Assembly: GCA_028692975.1 (NCBI GenBank)
Contig: JAQUWF010000004.1
Span: 16,677-80,676, forward strand
Direction of reading: 5' to 3'
Source of the DNA: Lachnospiraceae bacterium
GTDB lineage: Bacteria; Bacillota; Clostridia; Lachnospirales; Lachnospiraceae
Length of the DNA stretch: 64,000 bases
The translations under genes and the position numbers were made by a program. Below are positions 33,724-42,469 of this stretch, in pieces (positions within the stretch are counted from its first letter, which is position 1; each line of letters begins with the position of its first letter). The notes under the pieces are model-generated. The model saw only the letters and a list, made by a program, of their open reading frames with translations, was not told the DNA's origin and ran no database searches.

Positions 33724-35964
33724 ATGATAGTAAAGGATTCGTATCAAATCTCTACAGAACCCATAAGGACAAAACGCATAACAGAGCTATATAAAGAAAT
33801 TACAAATTCTGAATGCGGCGTATGCGCAGAAAGAGGAAAGCTGCTTACGGAGTATTATAGGAACCATACCGATGAAGTACCAATTGTAAAAAGAGCCAAA
33901 GCAATAGATTATGTCCTGCAGAATATGAGCATATATCTGCTGCCCGGGAGCTTATTTGCGGGAAACCAAGCATCGCATCCAAGATGGGCCCCCCTGTTTC
34001 CGGAATACGACATGGAATGGATCGAAGAGGAAATGATCAGAGAAATGCCGTATGCGCTAAACAAACGACCGGCGGATCGTTATATTTTAAGAGAAGAGGA
34101 TAAGCCGGTTATACAGGAAATCTGTGACTGGTGGAAGGGAAAGACCATTACAAGCATGCTGCGAACCAGACTGCCCAGGGAGGCATTAGCCACTCACTAT
34201 GACATAAAAGCGGCTGATATAGGGGCATACTTTCAGGGGGGTGACGGGCATTTTGCGCCGGATTACCCATGGCTGCTTCAGAACGGTATTCAGACGATCA
34301 TAGATCAATGTAATCAGAGGCGTGAAATGCTTGACTACAAGAATGATCCGGAATGTATAAAAAAGAAAGACTTTTATGATGCAGCTATTATCAGCGCCAA
34401 CGCAATCATAAAATTTGCGTCCAGGTATGCTGAGCTTGCGGAAGGGATGTCTGAAAATGAAAGTGATGAAATAAGAAAAAAAGAACTGCAGGATATTGCG
34501 TCCATGTGCCGCTATATACCGGGAAAAGCTCCGCGGAATTTTAAAGAGGCACTGCAGCTTTTGATTTTGGTACATATTTGTATACAAATAGAAGACAATG
34601 GTGCAGGGGTGTCTTTTGGCAGATACGATCAGTTCATGCAGCCTTTTTACAGGCAGGGAATAAAAGAAGGCACAATAACAAGAGAACAGGCAGTGGAAAT
34701 GACAGAAAATTTCTTCATTCAGATATATTGCTGCAATAAAGTGCGAAGCTGGACAGACACGGATTTCTTTAGAGGGGTACCAATGTTTCAGAATCTGACC
34801 ATTGGAGGAGTAGATCCGGAAACAATGGATGATGCAACAAATGATATGAGTTATATTACGCTGGATGCAACGTATAATACTAGGGTGCCGCAGCCCTCCT
34901 TAACGGTGCGTTTTCATAAAAAAACACCTCTGGAATTTAAGATGCGAACAGCCGAAGTTATACGTCTGGGTATGGGAATTCCCTCGATATTTAATGATGA
35001 AGTATACACCCGTGCTATGATGAACATCGGGTACGAAATGAAAGATGCATATAATTACTGCATCATTGGCTGTATTGAACCGGGTGTTCCTGGATTGCTG
35101 GGAGGACGTACCGGAGGCGCGTGGCTGAATTGCACAAAAGTATTGGAAATGACACTGTACAACGGCCGGGATCCAAGAACCGGAATCTGTCTCCGGAAAA
35201 ATAGTAATAATAAGGACTTAAGCACCTTTGAGAATTACCAGGAATTGGAAGAAGCTTTTTCTGATCAGATGAAATATTATATAAAGATAGAATCAATTTT
35301 AGAAAATACGATTGACCAGGTATGGGAGGAAATGACGGAGGAACCGATGGCTGCCATATTTGGCTGCCCCACTACGACAATTCCACGGGGAAAACCGATT
35401 AAACAGGGTGGAGCGAAATATGACCTGACCGGACAGCAGACCATAGGGACTGCCAACATTGCAAACAGTCTGTATGCGATAAAAAAACTGGTATTTGAAG
35501 ATAAGAAAATTACGGGAGCACAGCTATTACATGCACTAAAAGAAAACTGGAACGATGAAACTACCGTGCCAACAGCAAGACAGATTCAATCCATGTGTCT
35601 GTCTGTGGAAAAATACGGAAATGATTTTGATGAAGTAGACTTTATAGCGCGGGATATGATGGCGATGATTGCTGCTGAATTGTCTTCCTGTAAGAACACA
35701 AGATATGGAAAAGGGCCGATTGGAGGAACTTTGCATTGCTCCACAAGTACTGTATCCAGCAATACGCCTTTTGGAAAGGTGTGTGGTGCAACGCCGGATG
35801 GAAGGGAAGCGTTTATGCCGGTTGCGGATGGGCAGTCCCCGATGAGAGGAACTGATATGAATGGACCAACAGCCGCGATTGCCTCTGTTGCAAAACTCCA
35901 TAATGAGTTGTTTTCGTGTGGCTCCCTGTATAACATGAAGTTTTCTCCGGAAGAACTGGCATAA
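33724..35964 (+). CDS. split glycyl radical enzyme, catalytic subunit A (dehydratase class, no radical domain)
   Basis: A 746-residue pyruvate-formate-lyase-like barrel. The thiyl-radical cysteine is C450 followed by E452 in GCIEPG, the Cys-x-Glu pair of GRE dehydratases and other eliminases such as glycerol dehydratase and choline lyase. GDGHFAPDYP (H176) matches a conserved active-site loop, and PRGKPIKQGGAKYD is also family-typical. The protein ends at LYNMKFSPEELA, exactly where full-length family members go on into the glycyl radical domain; no RVxGY motif is present in any frame before the next gene. The radical domain is supplied by the gene at 38418. The ATG at 33724 follows GAAAGGAG and aligns with paralogue B. 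The reaction is probably radical dehydration of a polyol or sugar derivative in the cytoplasm. Confidence 0.9.
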   Translation: MIVKDSYQISTEPIRTKRITELYKEITNSECGVCAERGKLLTEYYRNHTDEVPIVKRAKAIDYVLQNMSIYLLPGSLFAGNQASHPRWAPLFPEYDMEWIEEEMIREMPYALNKRPADRYILREEDKPVIQEICDWWKGKTITSMLRTRLPREALATHYDIKAADIGAYFQGGDGHFAPDYPWLLQNGIQTIIDQCNQRREMLDYKNDPECIKKKDFYDAAIISANAIIKFASRYAELAEGMSENESDEIRKKELQDIASMCRYIPGKAPRNFKEALQLLILVHICIQIEDNGAGVSFGRYDQFMQPFYRQGIKEGTITREQAVEMTENFFIQIYCCNKVRSWTDTDFFRGVPMFQNLTIGGVDPETMDDATNDMSYITLDATYNTRVPQPSLTVRFHKKTPLEFKMRTAEVIRLGMGIPSIFNDEVYTRAMMNIGYEMKDAYNYCIIGCIEPGVPGLLGGRTGGAWLNCTKVLEMTLYNGRDPRTGICLRKNSNNKDLSTFENYQELEEAFSDQMKYYIKIESILENTIDQVWEEMTEEPMAAIFGCPTTTIPRGKPIKQGGAKYDLTGQQTIGTANIANSLYAIKKLVFEDKKITGAQLLHALKENWNDETTVPTARQIQSMCLSVEKYGNDFDEVDFIARDMMAMIAAELSSCKNTRYGKGPIGGTLHCSTSTVSSNTPFGKVCGATPDGREAFMPVADGQSPMRGTDMNGPTAAIASVAKLHNELFSCGSLYNMKFSPEELA

Positions 35965-35979
35965 TAAAAACAGTACCTT

Positions 35980-36040
35980 AAAATATTACACTTTTAACAA
36001 AATATTATAGGTTTTTAAAAAAATACACAATAGTTATAAT
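35980..36040 (+). promoter_or_regulatory. promoter of GRE gene B with upstream box
   Basis: AAAATATTACACTTTTAAC (from 35980) lies before TATAAT (36035-36040). The distance from ACACTT (35988) to the -10 box is 47 bases, identical to the promoter of GRE gene A. Confidence 0.65.
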
Positions 36041-36091
36041 GTAAATAACTTAAAAATTGACGGAATGAATAAATAAAAAAGGAGAAATGCT

Positions 36092-38332
36092 ATGATTGTA
36101 AAGGATTCTTATCAAATTTCAACAGAACCGGTCAGAACAGAAAGAGTTGATAAGCTTCATAAGTATATTACTTCATCAAAGTATGGCGTTTGCGTTGAAA
36201 GAGGAAAACTGATCACGGAATACTATAGTAATCATACGGATGAAGCCCCGATTGTGCGCAGAGCCAATGCAATCGACTATGTACTTCAAAATATGAGTAT
36301 CTATATTTTGCCGGGAAGTCTTTTTGCGGGTAACCAGACCTCACATCCAAGATGGGCGCCAATTTTTCCAGAGTACGAGGTGGAATGGGTTGAAAAGGAA
36401 ATGATACACGAAGATCCATATCCGTTAGGAGAACGCCCGGCGGATCGGTACATATTAAGAGAGGAAGATAAGCCGGTTATTCAGAAAATGTGTGATTGGT
36501 GGAAGGGAAAAACAATTACAGATATGCTGAGGACCCGTCTTCCCAAGGAAGCTCTGGCTACACATTATGATTTAAAGGCTGCAGACATTGGCACCTATTT
36601 TCAGGGAGGGGATGGACATTTTGCACCAGATCATCCCTGGCTGATAAAAAATGGAGTTCAGACCATCATTGATCAGTGCAGGGAAGGACTTGAAAAAATC
36701 GATTATAAAAATGATCCTGACTGTATCAAAAAGAAAGACTTCTATGAAGCGGCAATCATAAGTGCCAATGCAATCATTAAATTTGCTGCCAGATATGCAG
36801 ATTTGGCAGAAGAGATGGCGGCGGAAGAAAAAGATGAGACAAGAAAATCCGAATTAACAGATATGGCAGATATCTGCCGCCATGTTCCAAGATATCCGGC
36901 ACGGAACTTTAAAGAAGCGCTGCAGTTTATTATACTGACTCACATCTGTATTCAGATTGAAGACAGCGGCGCAGGGGTTTCTTTTGGAAGATATGATCAG
37001 TTTATGCAGCCGTATTATGAAGAGGGAATCAAAAATGGAACATTGACAAAAGAACTTGCGACTGAATTGACAGAAAATTTCTTTCTTCAGATATATACCT
37101 GCAATAAAGTACGAAGCTGGATTGATACAGATTTCTATCGCGGAGTACCTATGTTCCAGAACTTAACGATTGGCGGTGTTGATCCGGAGACAATGGACGA
37201 TGCAACAAATGATATGAGCTATATTGCATTGGATGCTACCTATAATACCAGAGTTCCGCAGCCGTCACTGACCGTGCGTTTTCATAAGAAAACCCCAATG
37301 GAATTTAAAATGCGTGTTGCAGAGGTAGTTCGGTTAGGTACAGGGCTTCCGTCTATTTTCAATGATGAAACCTATACCCGCGCGATGATGAATCGGGGTT
37401 ATCAGATGAAGGATGCGTACAATTACTGCATCATTGGCTGCATCGAACCGGGAGCACCCGGACTTTTGGGAGGACGTACCGGCGGAGCATGGTTGAATTG
37501 TACAAAAGCACTGGAGATGTCTTTGTATAATGGAAAAGATCCGCGAACCGGCATTTGTTTACATGAAAACGAAAATGGAAAAACGCTGGCAGAATTTGAA
37601 AATTACGAAGAAGCAGAAGAAGCATTTGCGGATCAAATGAAATACTATATCAGGATGGAAGCTATCCTTGAAAATACGATTGATCAGGTTTGGGAAGAAA
37701 TGCTGGAAGAGCCAATGGCAGCAATATTCGGATGTCCCACAACCACAATTCCGAGAGGAAAGCCGATCAAACAGGGTGGTGCAAAATACGATCTTACTGG
37801 TCAGCAGACAATTGGTACGGCTAATATCGCAAACAGCCTGTATGTACTTAAAAAACTTGTGTACGAGGATAAAACCATTACCGGAGCACAGCTGCAGCAT
37901 GCATTGGAAACAAACTGGCAGGATGAAACTACAACGCCTACGGGACCACAGATTAAGGCTATGTGTATGGCAGTACCAAAGTATGGAAATGATATAGACG
38001 AGGTGGATTTTATTGCCCGGGATATGATGGCTATGATTGCAGGAGAGTTATCCTCTTATAAGAACACCAGATATGGAAGAGGACCAATTGGAGGAACACT
38101 GCATTGTTCAACAAGTACAGTTTCCAGCAATACTCCATTTGGACATGTATGCGGAGCAACACCGGATGGACGGGATGCATATATGTCAGTAGCGGATGGA
38201 CAGTCCCCAATGAGAGGAACTGATGTAAATGGTCCCACTGCAGCAATCGCATCTGTGGCAAAACTACATAATGAGCTGTTTTCATGCGGATCACTGTATA
38301 ACATGAAATTCAGCCCGGAAGAATTATCGTAA
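36092..38332 (+). CDS. split glycyl radical enzyme, catalytic subunit B (dehydratase class, no radical domain)
   Basis: A 746-residue paralogue of subunit A, alignable without large gaps and with most residues identical. C450 and E452 lie in GCIEPG, and the H176 loop GDGHFAPDHP is kept. It too ends at LYNMKFSPEELS with a stop at the same place. The small radical-domain gene begins 85 bases downstream in a different frame, so this is not simple read-through. AAAAGGAG precedes the ATG. Differences cluster in surface helices and a few pocket-proximal segments (CIEPGVPG versus CIEPGAPG), so the two may take related substrates or form a heterodimer. Both need an activated radical partner. Confidence 0.9.
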   Translation: MIVKDSYQISTEPVRTERVDKLHKYITSSKYGVCVERGKLITEYYSNHTDEAPIVRRANAIDYVLQNMSIYILPGSLFAGNQTSHPRWAPIFPEYEVEWVEKEMIHEDPYPLGERPADRYILREEDKPVIQKMCDWWKGKTITDMLRTRLPKEALATHYDLKAADIGTYFQGGDGHFAPDHPWLIKNGVQTIIDQCREGLEKIDYKNDPDCIKKKDFYEAAIISANAIIKFAARYADLAEEMAAEEKDETRKSELTDMADICRHVPRYPARNFKEALQFIILTHICIQIEDSGAGVSFGRYDQFMQPYYEEGIKNGTLTKELATELTENFFLQIYTCNKVRSWIDTDFYRGVPMFQNLTIGGVDPETMDDATNDMSYIALDATYNTRVPQPSLTVRFHKKTPMEFKMRVAEVVRLGTGLPSIFNDETYTRAMMNRGYQMKDAYNYCIIGCIEPGAPGLLGGRTGGAWLNCTKALEMSLYNGKDPRTGICLHENENGKTLAEFENYEEAEEAFADQMKYYIRMEAILENTIDQVWEEMLEEPMAAIFGCPTTTIPRGKPIKQGGAKYDLTGQQTIGTANIANSLYVLKKLVYEDKTITGAQLQHALETNWQDETTTPTGPQIKAMCMAVPKYGNDIDEVDFIARDMMAMIAGELSSYKNTRYGRGPIGGTLHCSTSTVSSNTPFGHVCGATPDGRDAYMSVADGQSPMRGTDVNGPTAAIASVAKLHNELFSCGSLYNMKFSPEELS

Positions 38333-38345
38333 GGAAACAGGAAGC

Positions 38346-38395
38346 AGGCAGCGCCGGCTCATTTGTGATCAGCAAATTTGGAATGGGACGAGGCT
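38346..38395 (+). promoter_or_regulatory. diverged copy of the repeated hairpin leader element
   Basis: GGCTCATTTG, CAGCAAATTTGGAATGGG and GAGGCTGC echo the element; ATTTG/CAAAT and GCAGC/GCTGC can pair. It lies between GRE subunit B and the AAGGAGGA ribosome site of the radical-domain gene. Confidence 0.5.
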
Positions 38396-38417
38396 GCGGA
38401 AGAAGGAGGAAAATCAT

Positions 38418-38672
38418 ATGGAAAATGTTGTGCGTGTGAATAAGAATGATGGACTTAGAAGGTTTGTGAGTATTATTGATCAGTATTTTGCTATGGGAGG
38501 CAATCAGATACAGTTTAATGTAGTGAGTAAAAAAACACTTTTGGAGGCACAGAAGAATCCGGATAAATACGCAAATCTGCTGGTTCGGGTTGCTGGCTAC
38601 AGTGCTTATTTTACACAACTGTCAAAGGACGTACAGGAAGACATTATTGCAAGAACTGAGGAAAAACTATAA
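38418..38672 (+). CDS. stand-alone glycyl radical domain subunit of the split GRE
   Basis: An 84-residue protein that is the missing C-terminus of the two GRE subunits. It contains GLRRFVSIIDQYFAMGGNQ, then QFNVVSKKTLLEAQ, and the glycyl radical motif LLVRVAGYSAYF with G60 as the radical site, ending in LSKDVQEDIIARTEEK. All of these are normally fused behind NMKFSP in family members. 746 plus 84 residues gives 830, within the usual size of full-length dehydratases. It has its own AAGGAGGA site and ATG. One copy appears to serve two catalytic subunits. E. coli YfiD/GrcA is a precedent for a free radical domain, but it repairs a complete PFL rather than completing a split enzyme. Confidence 0.92.
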   Translation: MENVVRVNKNDGLRRFVSIIDQYFAMGGNQIQFNVVSKKTLLEAQKNPDKYANLLVRVAGYSAYFTQLSKDVQEDIIARTEEKL

Positions 38673-38695
38673 CGATAGTGATGTTCAGGCTGCGT

Positions 38696-38740
38696 CAGCC
38701 TATTTGCCAAAGGTAAATTTTAAATAGGCTGATGTTCAAA
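38696..38740 (+). promoter_or_regulatory. repeated hairpin leader element
   Basis: The outer arms are CAGCCTATT and AATAGGCTG. Relative to the common CAGCCCATT/AATGGGCTG this is a compensatory C-G to T-A change. It ends in GATGTTCAAA just before the ribosome site of the binding-protein gene at 38758. Confidence 0.75.
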
Positions 38741-38757
38741 ACGAAAGGGGAAAAGGT

Positions 38758-39891
38758 ATGAAGACAAATTGGAAAATGATGAGCGGTGCAGTGGCGGCAG
38801 CGGCAATGGTTATGTCAATGTGTACAGTGGTAGGAGCAGAGGAAAATTATGAGTCGGCGGAATTGTCCATTGACTACGCTCAGGCAGTCGATCCGGCGGG
38901 AGCGGATATTGTGGACAACGCATTTTCCGTTACACCAGAAGAAGCCAGTGCACTGGCCACACAGATGATCGGCACCCAGAATCAGTTTGAAGGCATGAGT
39001 ATTGGTTTTTCACAGCATCGTATTGCCGGATCTGAGTGGTATGAACAGCTTGTAGATTTTGCCCAGGCGGAAGCGGATTACCTGGGGATTGAACTGACTG
39101 TGTATGATGCAAACGATGATTTGAATAAACAGATTTCGGATGTTGAGACGCTGATCAATCTGGGAATGGATTCTATCATAGTCAATCCATATAATTCTGC
39201 GAACGTTGGCCTTGATGAGATTGCAGCAGCGGGAATTCCTTTGACTGTTGTTAACCAGGCGGTTGATTTTAATGGCCAGTTTACATTTGTATCAGCGGAT
39301 GTGCAAAATTCAGGATATAAGTCAGGGTATGAATTGGCACGTTATTATGACGAAAAAAATGGCTGGCAGGATGAAGTAAAAGCTTTTGTATTGTCTTCAG
39401 CACCTCAGGAAAAAGAGTCTGATCTGCGCAGATGGGGGCAGGTTATGGGATGGACCGATTATATGCTGGATAAATACGGTAAAAACAATCTGAATATTGT
39501 AGCTTATCAGTATTATCAGTGGCTGCCGGAACCGGCGATGAATGCTACACTTGATGTTCTCCAGGCTGAGCCGGACATTGATATTATCTTTGCAGCCTGC
39601 GATGGCGGAGCACAGGGGGTTGAAGCAGCACTGGAACAGGTCGATAAATTAGGAGATATCCTTATCTGCTCTATTGATGGACGTAAATCCGTGCTTGAAT
39701 GGATCAAGGATGGGGACAAAGGTATGGTTTGTGATGCATTTAATGATCCGAGACAGATGGGGAAATGGGCTGTATATATGGCAGCACTGCAGGCAAATGG
39801 TGTGTCTACACCGACAACATACTATGTAATGAATGATCTGGTAACAATTGACAATGTTGATACGTATTACGATGAAAATTCTACATACTAA
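38758..39891 (+). CDS. CUT2 sugar ABC transporter substrate-binding protein of the GRE locus
   Basis: A 377-residue Peripla_BP_4 protein. Its signal peptide ends VVGA before EENYES, with no usable lipobox. About 60 extra residues (AQAVDPAGADIVDNAFSVTP and a following helix) precede the fold, which starts MSIGFSQHRIAGSEWYEQL. Ligand-region motifs are VNPYNSANVGLDE and ACDGGAQGVEAALEQ. GGGGAAAAGG precedes the ATG. It sits between the radical-domain gene and the ATPase, so its ligand is probably the GRE substrate or a precursor. The N-terminal extension is longer than in the other binding proteins here. Confidence 0.9.
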   Translation: MKTNWKMMSGAVAAAAMVMSMCTVVGAEENYESAELSIDYAQAVDPAGADIVDNAFSVTPEEASALATQMIGTQNQFEGMSIGFSQHRIAGSEWYEQLVDFAQAEADYLGIELTVYDANDDLNKQISDVETLINLGMDSIIVNPYNSANVGLDEIAAAGIPLTVVNQAVDFNGQFTFVSADVQNSGYKSGYELARYYDEKNGWQDEVKAFVLSSAPQEKESDLRRWGQVMGWTDYMLDKYGKNNLNIVAYQYYQWLPEPAMNATLDVLQAEPDIDIIFAACDGGAQGVEAALEQVDKLGDILICSIDGRKSVLEWIKDGDKGMVCDAFNDPRQMGKWAVYMAALQANGVSTPTTYYVMNDLVTIDNVDTYYDENSTY

Positions 39892-39916
39892 TATTTTGAA
39901 AATAAAATGAATGATG

Positions 39917-39938
39917 AATGCCGGAGTTTTCCGGCATT
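39917..39938 (+). promoter_or_regulatory. intercistronic hairpin after binding-protein gene
   Basis: AATGCCGG and CCGGCATT pair around AGTTTT. It has only a short T run and is probably a 3'-end stabiliser or partial terminator. Confidence 0.6.
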
Positions 39939-39972
39939 TGTCATATAAACGTTCGATTAGGTGGTGTGAACA

Positions 39973-41484
39973 ATGGCGAATGAATACGCGGTGGAAATGA
40001 AAGAAATTACAAAACGGTTTGGCGGACTCACTGCAGTGAAAGATGTAAATTTTCAGGTGAAGCCAGGTGAGATCCATGCTTTATGCGGAGAAAATGGTGC
40101 CGGAAAAAGTACGTTAATGAATGTGCTTACAGGAAAATTTCCTCCCAATTCCGGAGAAATTCTTCTGCGGGGAGAAAAAACCAGAATTAATAATCCAAAG
40201 GATGCCAGAAAAGAGAAAATAACAATAGTTCATCAGGAGCTGGAACTGATTCCGGATCTTAGCATTGCAGAAAATATTTTTTTAGGAAATCAGCCAGTGA
40301 CGGCAGCGGGAGTGGATTGGAAACAAATGTATGCAGAGGCTGAAAAAATACTTCTGAAATTCTCGCTCAGCATGAACGTCAGGACAAAAATTAAATATTT
40401 GACAGTGGGACAGCAGCAGCTTGTAGAAATCGCAAAAGCAATTTATCTGGGGGGAAACGTATTAATACTGGATGAACCGACGGCACCTCTTACTGGACGG
40501 GAAATCGATTTTTTGCTGGATATGCTTGCTAAATTAAAAGAAACAAATATTTCCATTATATATATCACCCATCGCCTGGAAGAAGTTTTCCGGATTGCGG
40601 ACAGAGCATCTGTCATGAGAGATGGTAAAATGATTGATACTTTCGATGTGAAGAGTATAACAGTGGGAGAACTGGTGGCTGCGATGGTTGGACGGAAAAT
40701 GGAGAATATGTATCCGCAGATCGAAACAAAAGCGGGAGAAGTTACGCTGGAGATAGAGGATTATTCCGTACCTCATTCCCTGTATTCCACCAATATCGTG
40801 GATAATGCATCTATGAAATTCCATGCGGGTGAGATTGTGGGCATTTCAGGACTGCTGGGCGCAGGCAGAACAGAATTGATGTCAGCAGTCATCGGGGCTT
40901 ATAAAACAAAGGGCAGCGGAACGATTAAGCTGAATGGAAAAGAGGTAAAGTTTGGCTCTCCTTCGGAGGCTATCAGATCAGGAATTGGATATGTAACGGA
41001 AGACAGAAAAACAACGGGACTGATTTTGAATCAGGCAATCCGTTTTAATATATCAATGGCTTCGCTGTCGAGAATTATCAAAGCAGGAATACTTTCTCCC
41101 AAAAAGGAAAAGGAAATAGTCAGTGAATTAAAAAATAGTTTGACAATTAAGACAGATAATATTGAAAATCCGGTAAGCAGTCTGAGCGGTGGAAACCAGC
41201 AGAAAGTTGTATTGGCAAAATGGCTTGCAACGCAGCCTGAAATATTGATATTGGATGAGCCGACCAGAGGTGTGGATGTAGGCGCCAGATATGAAATTTA
41301 TACTATAATAAAAGAACTGGCAAAGCAGGGAAGTACAATAATTATGATATCCTCAGATCTGTCAGAAATTATCGGTATGAGTGATCGGGTTTATACAATG
41401 TATGAAGGCAGGGTACGAGGGGAATTATCAAAAAAAGAAATGAACGAAGATTCCATTATGCGTTATATTACGGGAATCGCTTAG
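39973..41484 (+). CDS. CUT2 sugar ABC transporter ATP-binding protein (two NBDs)
   Basis: A 503-residue RbsA-type double ATPase. NBD1: GENGAGKST, IVHQELELIPDL, LILDEPTAPLT, ITHRLEE. NBD2: GLLGAGRTELM, LSGGNQQKVVLAKWL, LILDEPTRGVDVGA. AGGTGGTG precedes the ATG. It energises the transporter encoded within the GRE locus. The degenerate paralogue at 46203 has the same domain plan, so this intact protein is the natural comparison. Confidence 0.92.
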   Translation: MANEYAVEMKEITKRFGGLTAVKDVNFQVKPGEIHALCGENGAGKSTLMNVLTGKFPPNSGEILLRGEKTRINNPKDARKEKITIVHQELELIPDLSIAENIFLGNQPVTAAGVDWKQMYAEAEKILLKFSLSMNVRTKIKYLTVGQQQLVEIAKAIYLGGNVLILDEPTAPLTGREIDFLLDMLAKLKETNISIIYITHRLEEVFRIADRASVMRDGKMIDTFDVKSITVGELVAAMVGRKMENMYPQIETKAGEVTLEIEDYSVPHSLYSTNIVDNASMKFHAGEIVGISGLLGAGRTELMSAVIGAYKTKGSGTIKLNGKEVKFGSPSEAIRSGIGYVTEDRKTTGLILNQAIRFNISMASLSRIIKAGILSPKKEKEIVSELKNSLTIKTDNIENPVSSLSGGNQQKVVLAKWLATQPEILILDEPTRGVDVGARYEIYTIIKELAKQGSTIIMISSDLSEIIGMSDRVYTMYEGRVRGELSKKEMNEDSIMRYITGIA

Positions 41485-41496
41485 GAGGGTATAATC

Positions 41497-42447
41497 ATGG
41501 GAAATATAAAAGTACAAAATGAAAAACTGAAAAAAATCACAGACTTTGCCTTATCAAATTTTGTAATTATCGCATTCATAGTGTTGTTTATTGCAAGCTG
41601 TTTTTTATCTCCCGCATTCTTAACCATCAATAATATAAAATCAGTTCTGATACAGAATTCGATCTATGCGATTTGTGCCATTGGAATGCTGATGATTATT
41701 ATCACGGGCGGTATTGATTTATCCACGGGTTCTTACGTGTGTATCATAGTATGCCTTACAGCAGGACTGATTCAGAAGGGGAACGGCATATTATCCATTG
41801 TAATTGTGCTCTTACTGGCATTTGGTATCGGTGCGGTATCCGGAAGCATGGTTGCCTGTTTAAATATTGCTCCATTTATTGCCACACTGGCAATGACCAC
41901 TATTCTAAAAGGTGCAGCATACATGTACCAGACAGGACAGAGCCGGAGAATTGACGGAACATTTTTGCCGAACTGGGTGAAAAGCTCAACGTTTGGAATT
42001 CCGAATCCCGTTTCAGTGATGATTGTTGTATTTCTTGTCTTTTTGTTTATTTTAAACCGTACCAGGTATGGACGAAGCATCTACGCAATCGGAGGCAATA
42101 AGGAAACAGCATATCTGGCAGGTATTCCGGTAAAGAGATATCTTATACTTACATATGCGCTTGGAGGTTTATGCTTTGCAATCGGCGGAGTACTGCTCTG
42201 CGGACGTCTTGGAATGGGAACGGCAACGGTTGGCGACGGGTACGAAATGGATGCGATTGCTTCTGTAGTTATCGGAGGAGCATCCATGAGCGGAGGCTCC
42301 GGAAGTGTAGTAAAGACAATAGTTGGAGCAATGCTGATGGGGGTTCTGTATAATATCATGAACTTGATGGGAATCGCATCCTATCCACAGATGATATTAA
42401 AAGGTGTGGTAATTGTACTTGCGGTATTATTATATAAGGCAAAATAG
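41497..42447 (+). CDS. CUT2 sugar ABC transporter permease of the GRE locus
   Basis: A 316-residue RbsC-family membrane protein with IITGGIDLSTGSYVCI and SVVIGGASMSGGSGS signatures. AGGAGGG precedes the ATG, 12 bases after the ATPase stop. The activase gene follows within 22 bases, showing that uptake and radical chemistry are on one transcript. Confidence 0.92.
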   Translation: MGNIKVQNEKLKKITDFALSNFVIIAFIVLFIASCFLSPAFLTINNIKSVLIQNSIYAICAIGMLMIIITGGIDLSTGSYVCIIVCLTAGLIQKGNGILSIVIVLLLAFGIGAVSGSMVACLNIAPFIATLAMTTILKGAAYMYQTGQSRRIDGTFLPNWVKSSTFGIPNPVSVMIVVFLVFLFILNRTRYGRSIYAIGGNKETAYLAGIPVKRYLILTYALGGLCFAIGGVLLCGRLGMGTATVGDGYEMDAIASVVIGGASMSGGSGSVVKTIVGAMLMGVLYNIMNLMGIASYPQMILKGVVIVLAVLLYKAK

Positions 42448-42469
42448 CCGACTTTCAAGGAGATACAGG

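Noticed and set aside
35964..36092. A hidden second radical-domain gene between GRE A and GRE B
   Set aside because: Only 127 bases of A/T-rich promoter sequence lie there; no RVxGY-coding stretch in any frame.
38332..38418. Stop-codon read-through joining GRE B to the radical domain
   Set aside because: The small gene is in a different frame and has its own ribosome site and ATG, so read-through would not reach it.
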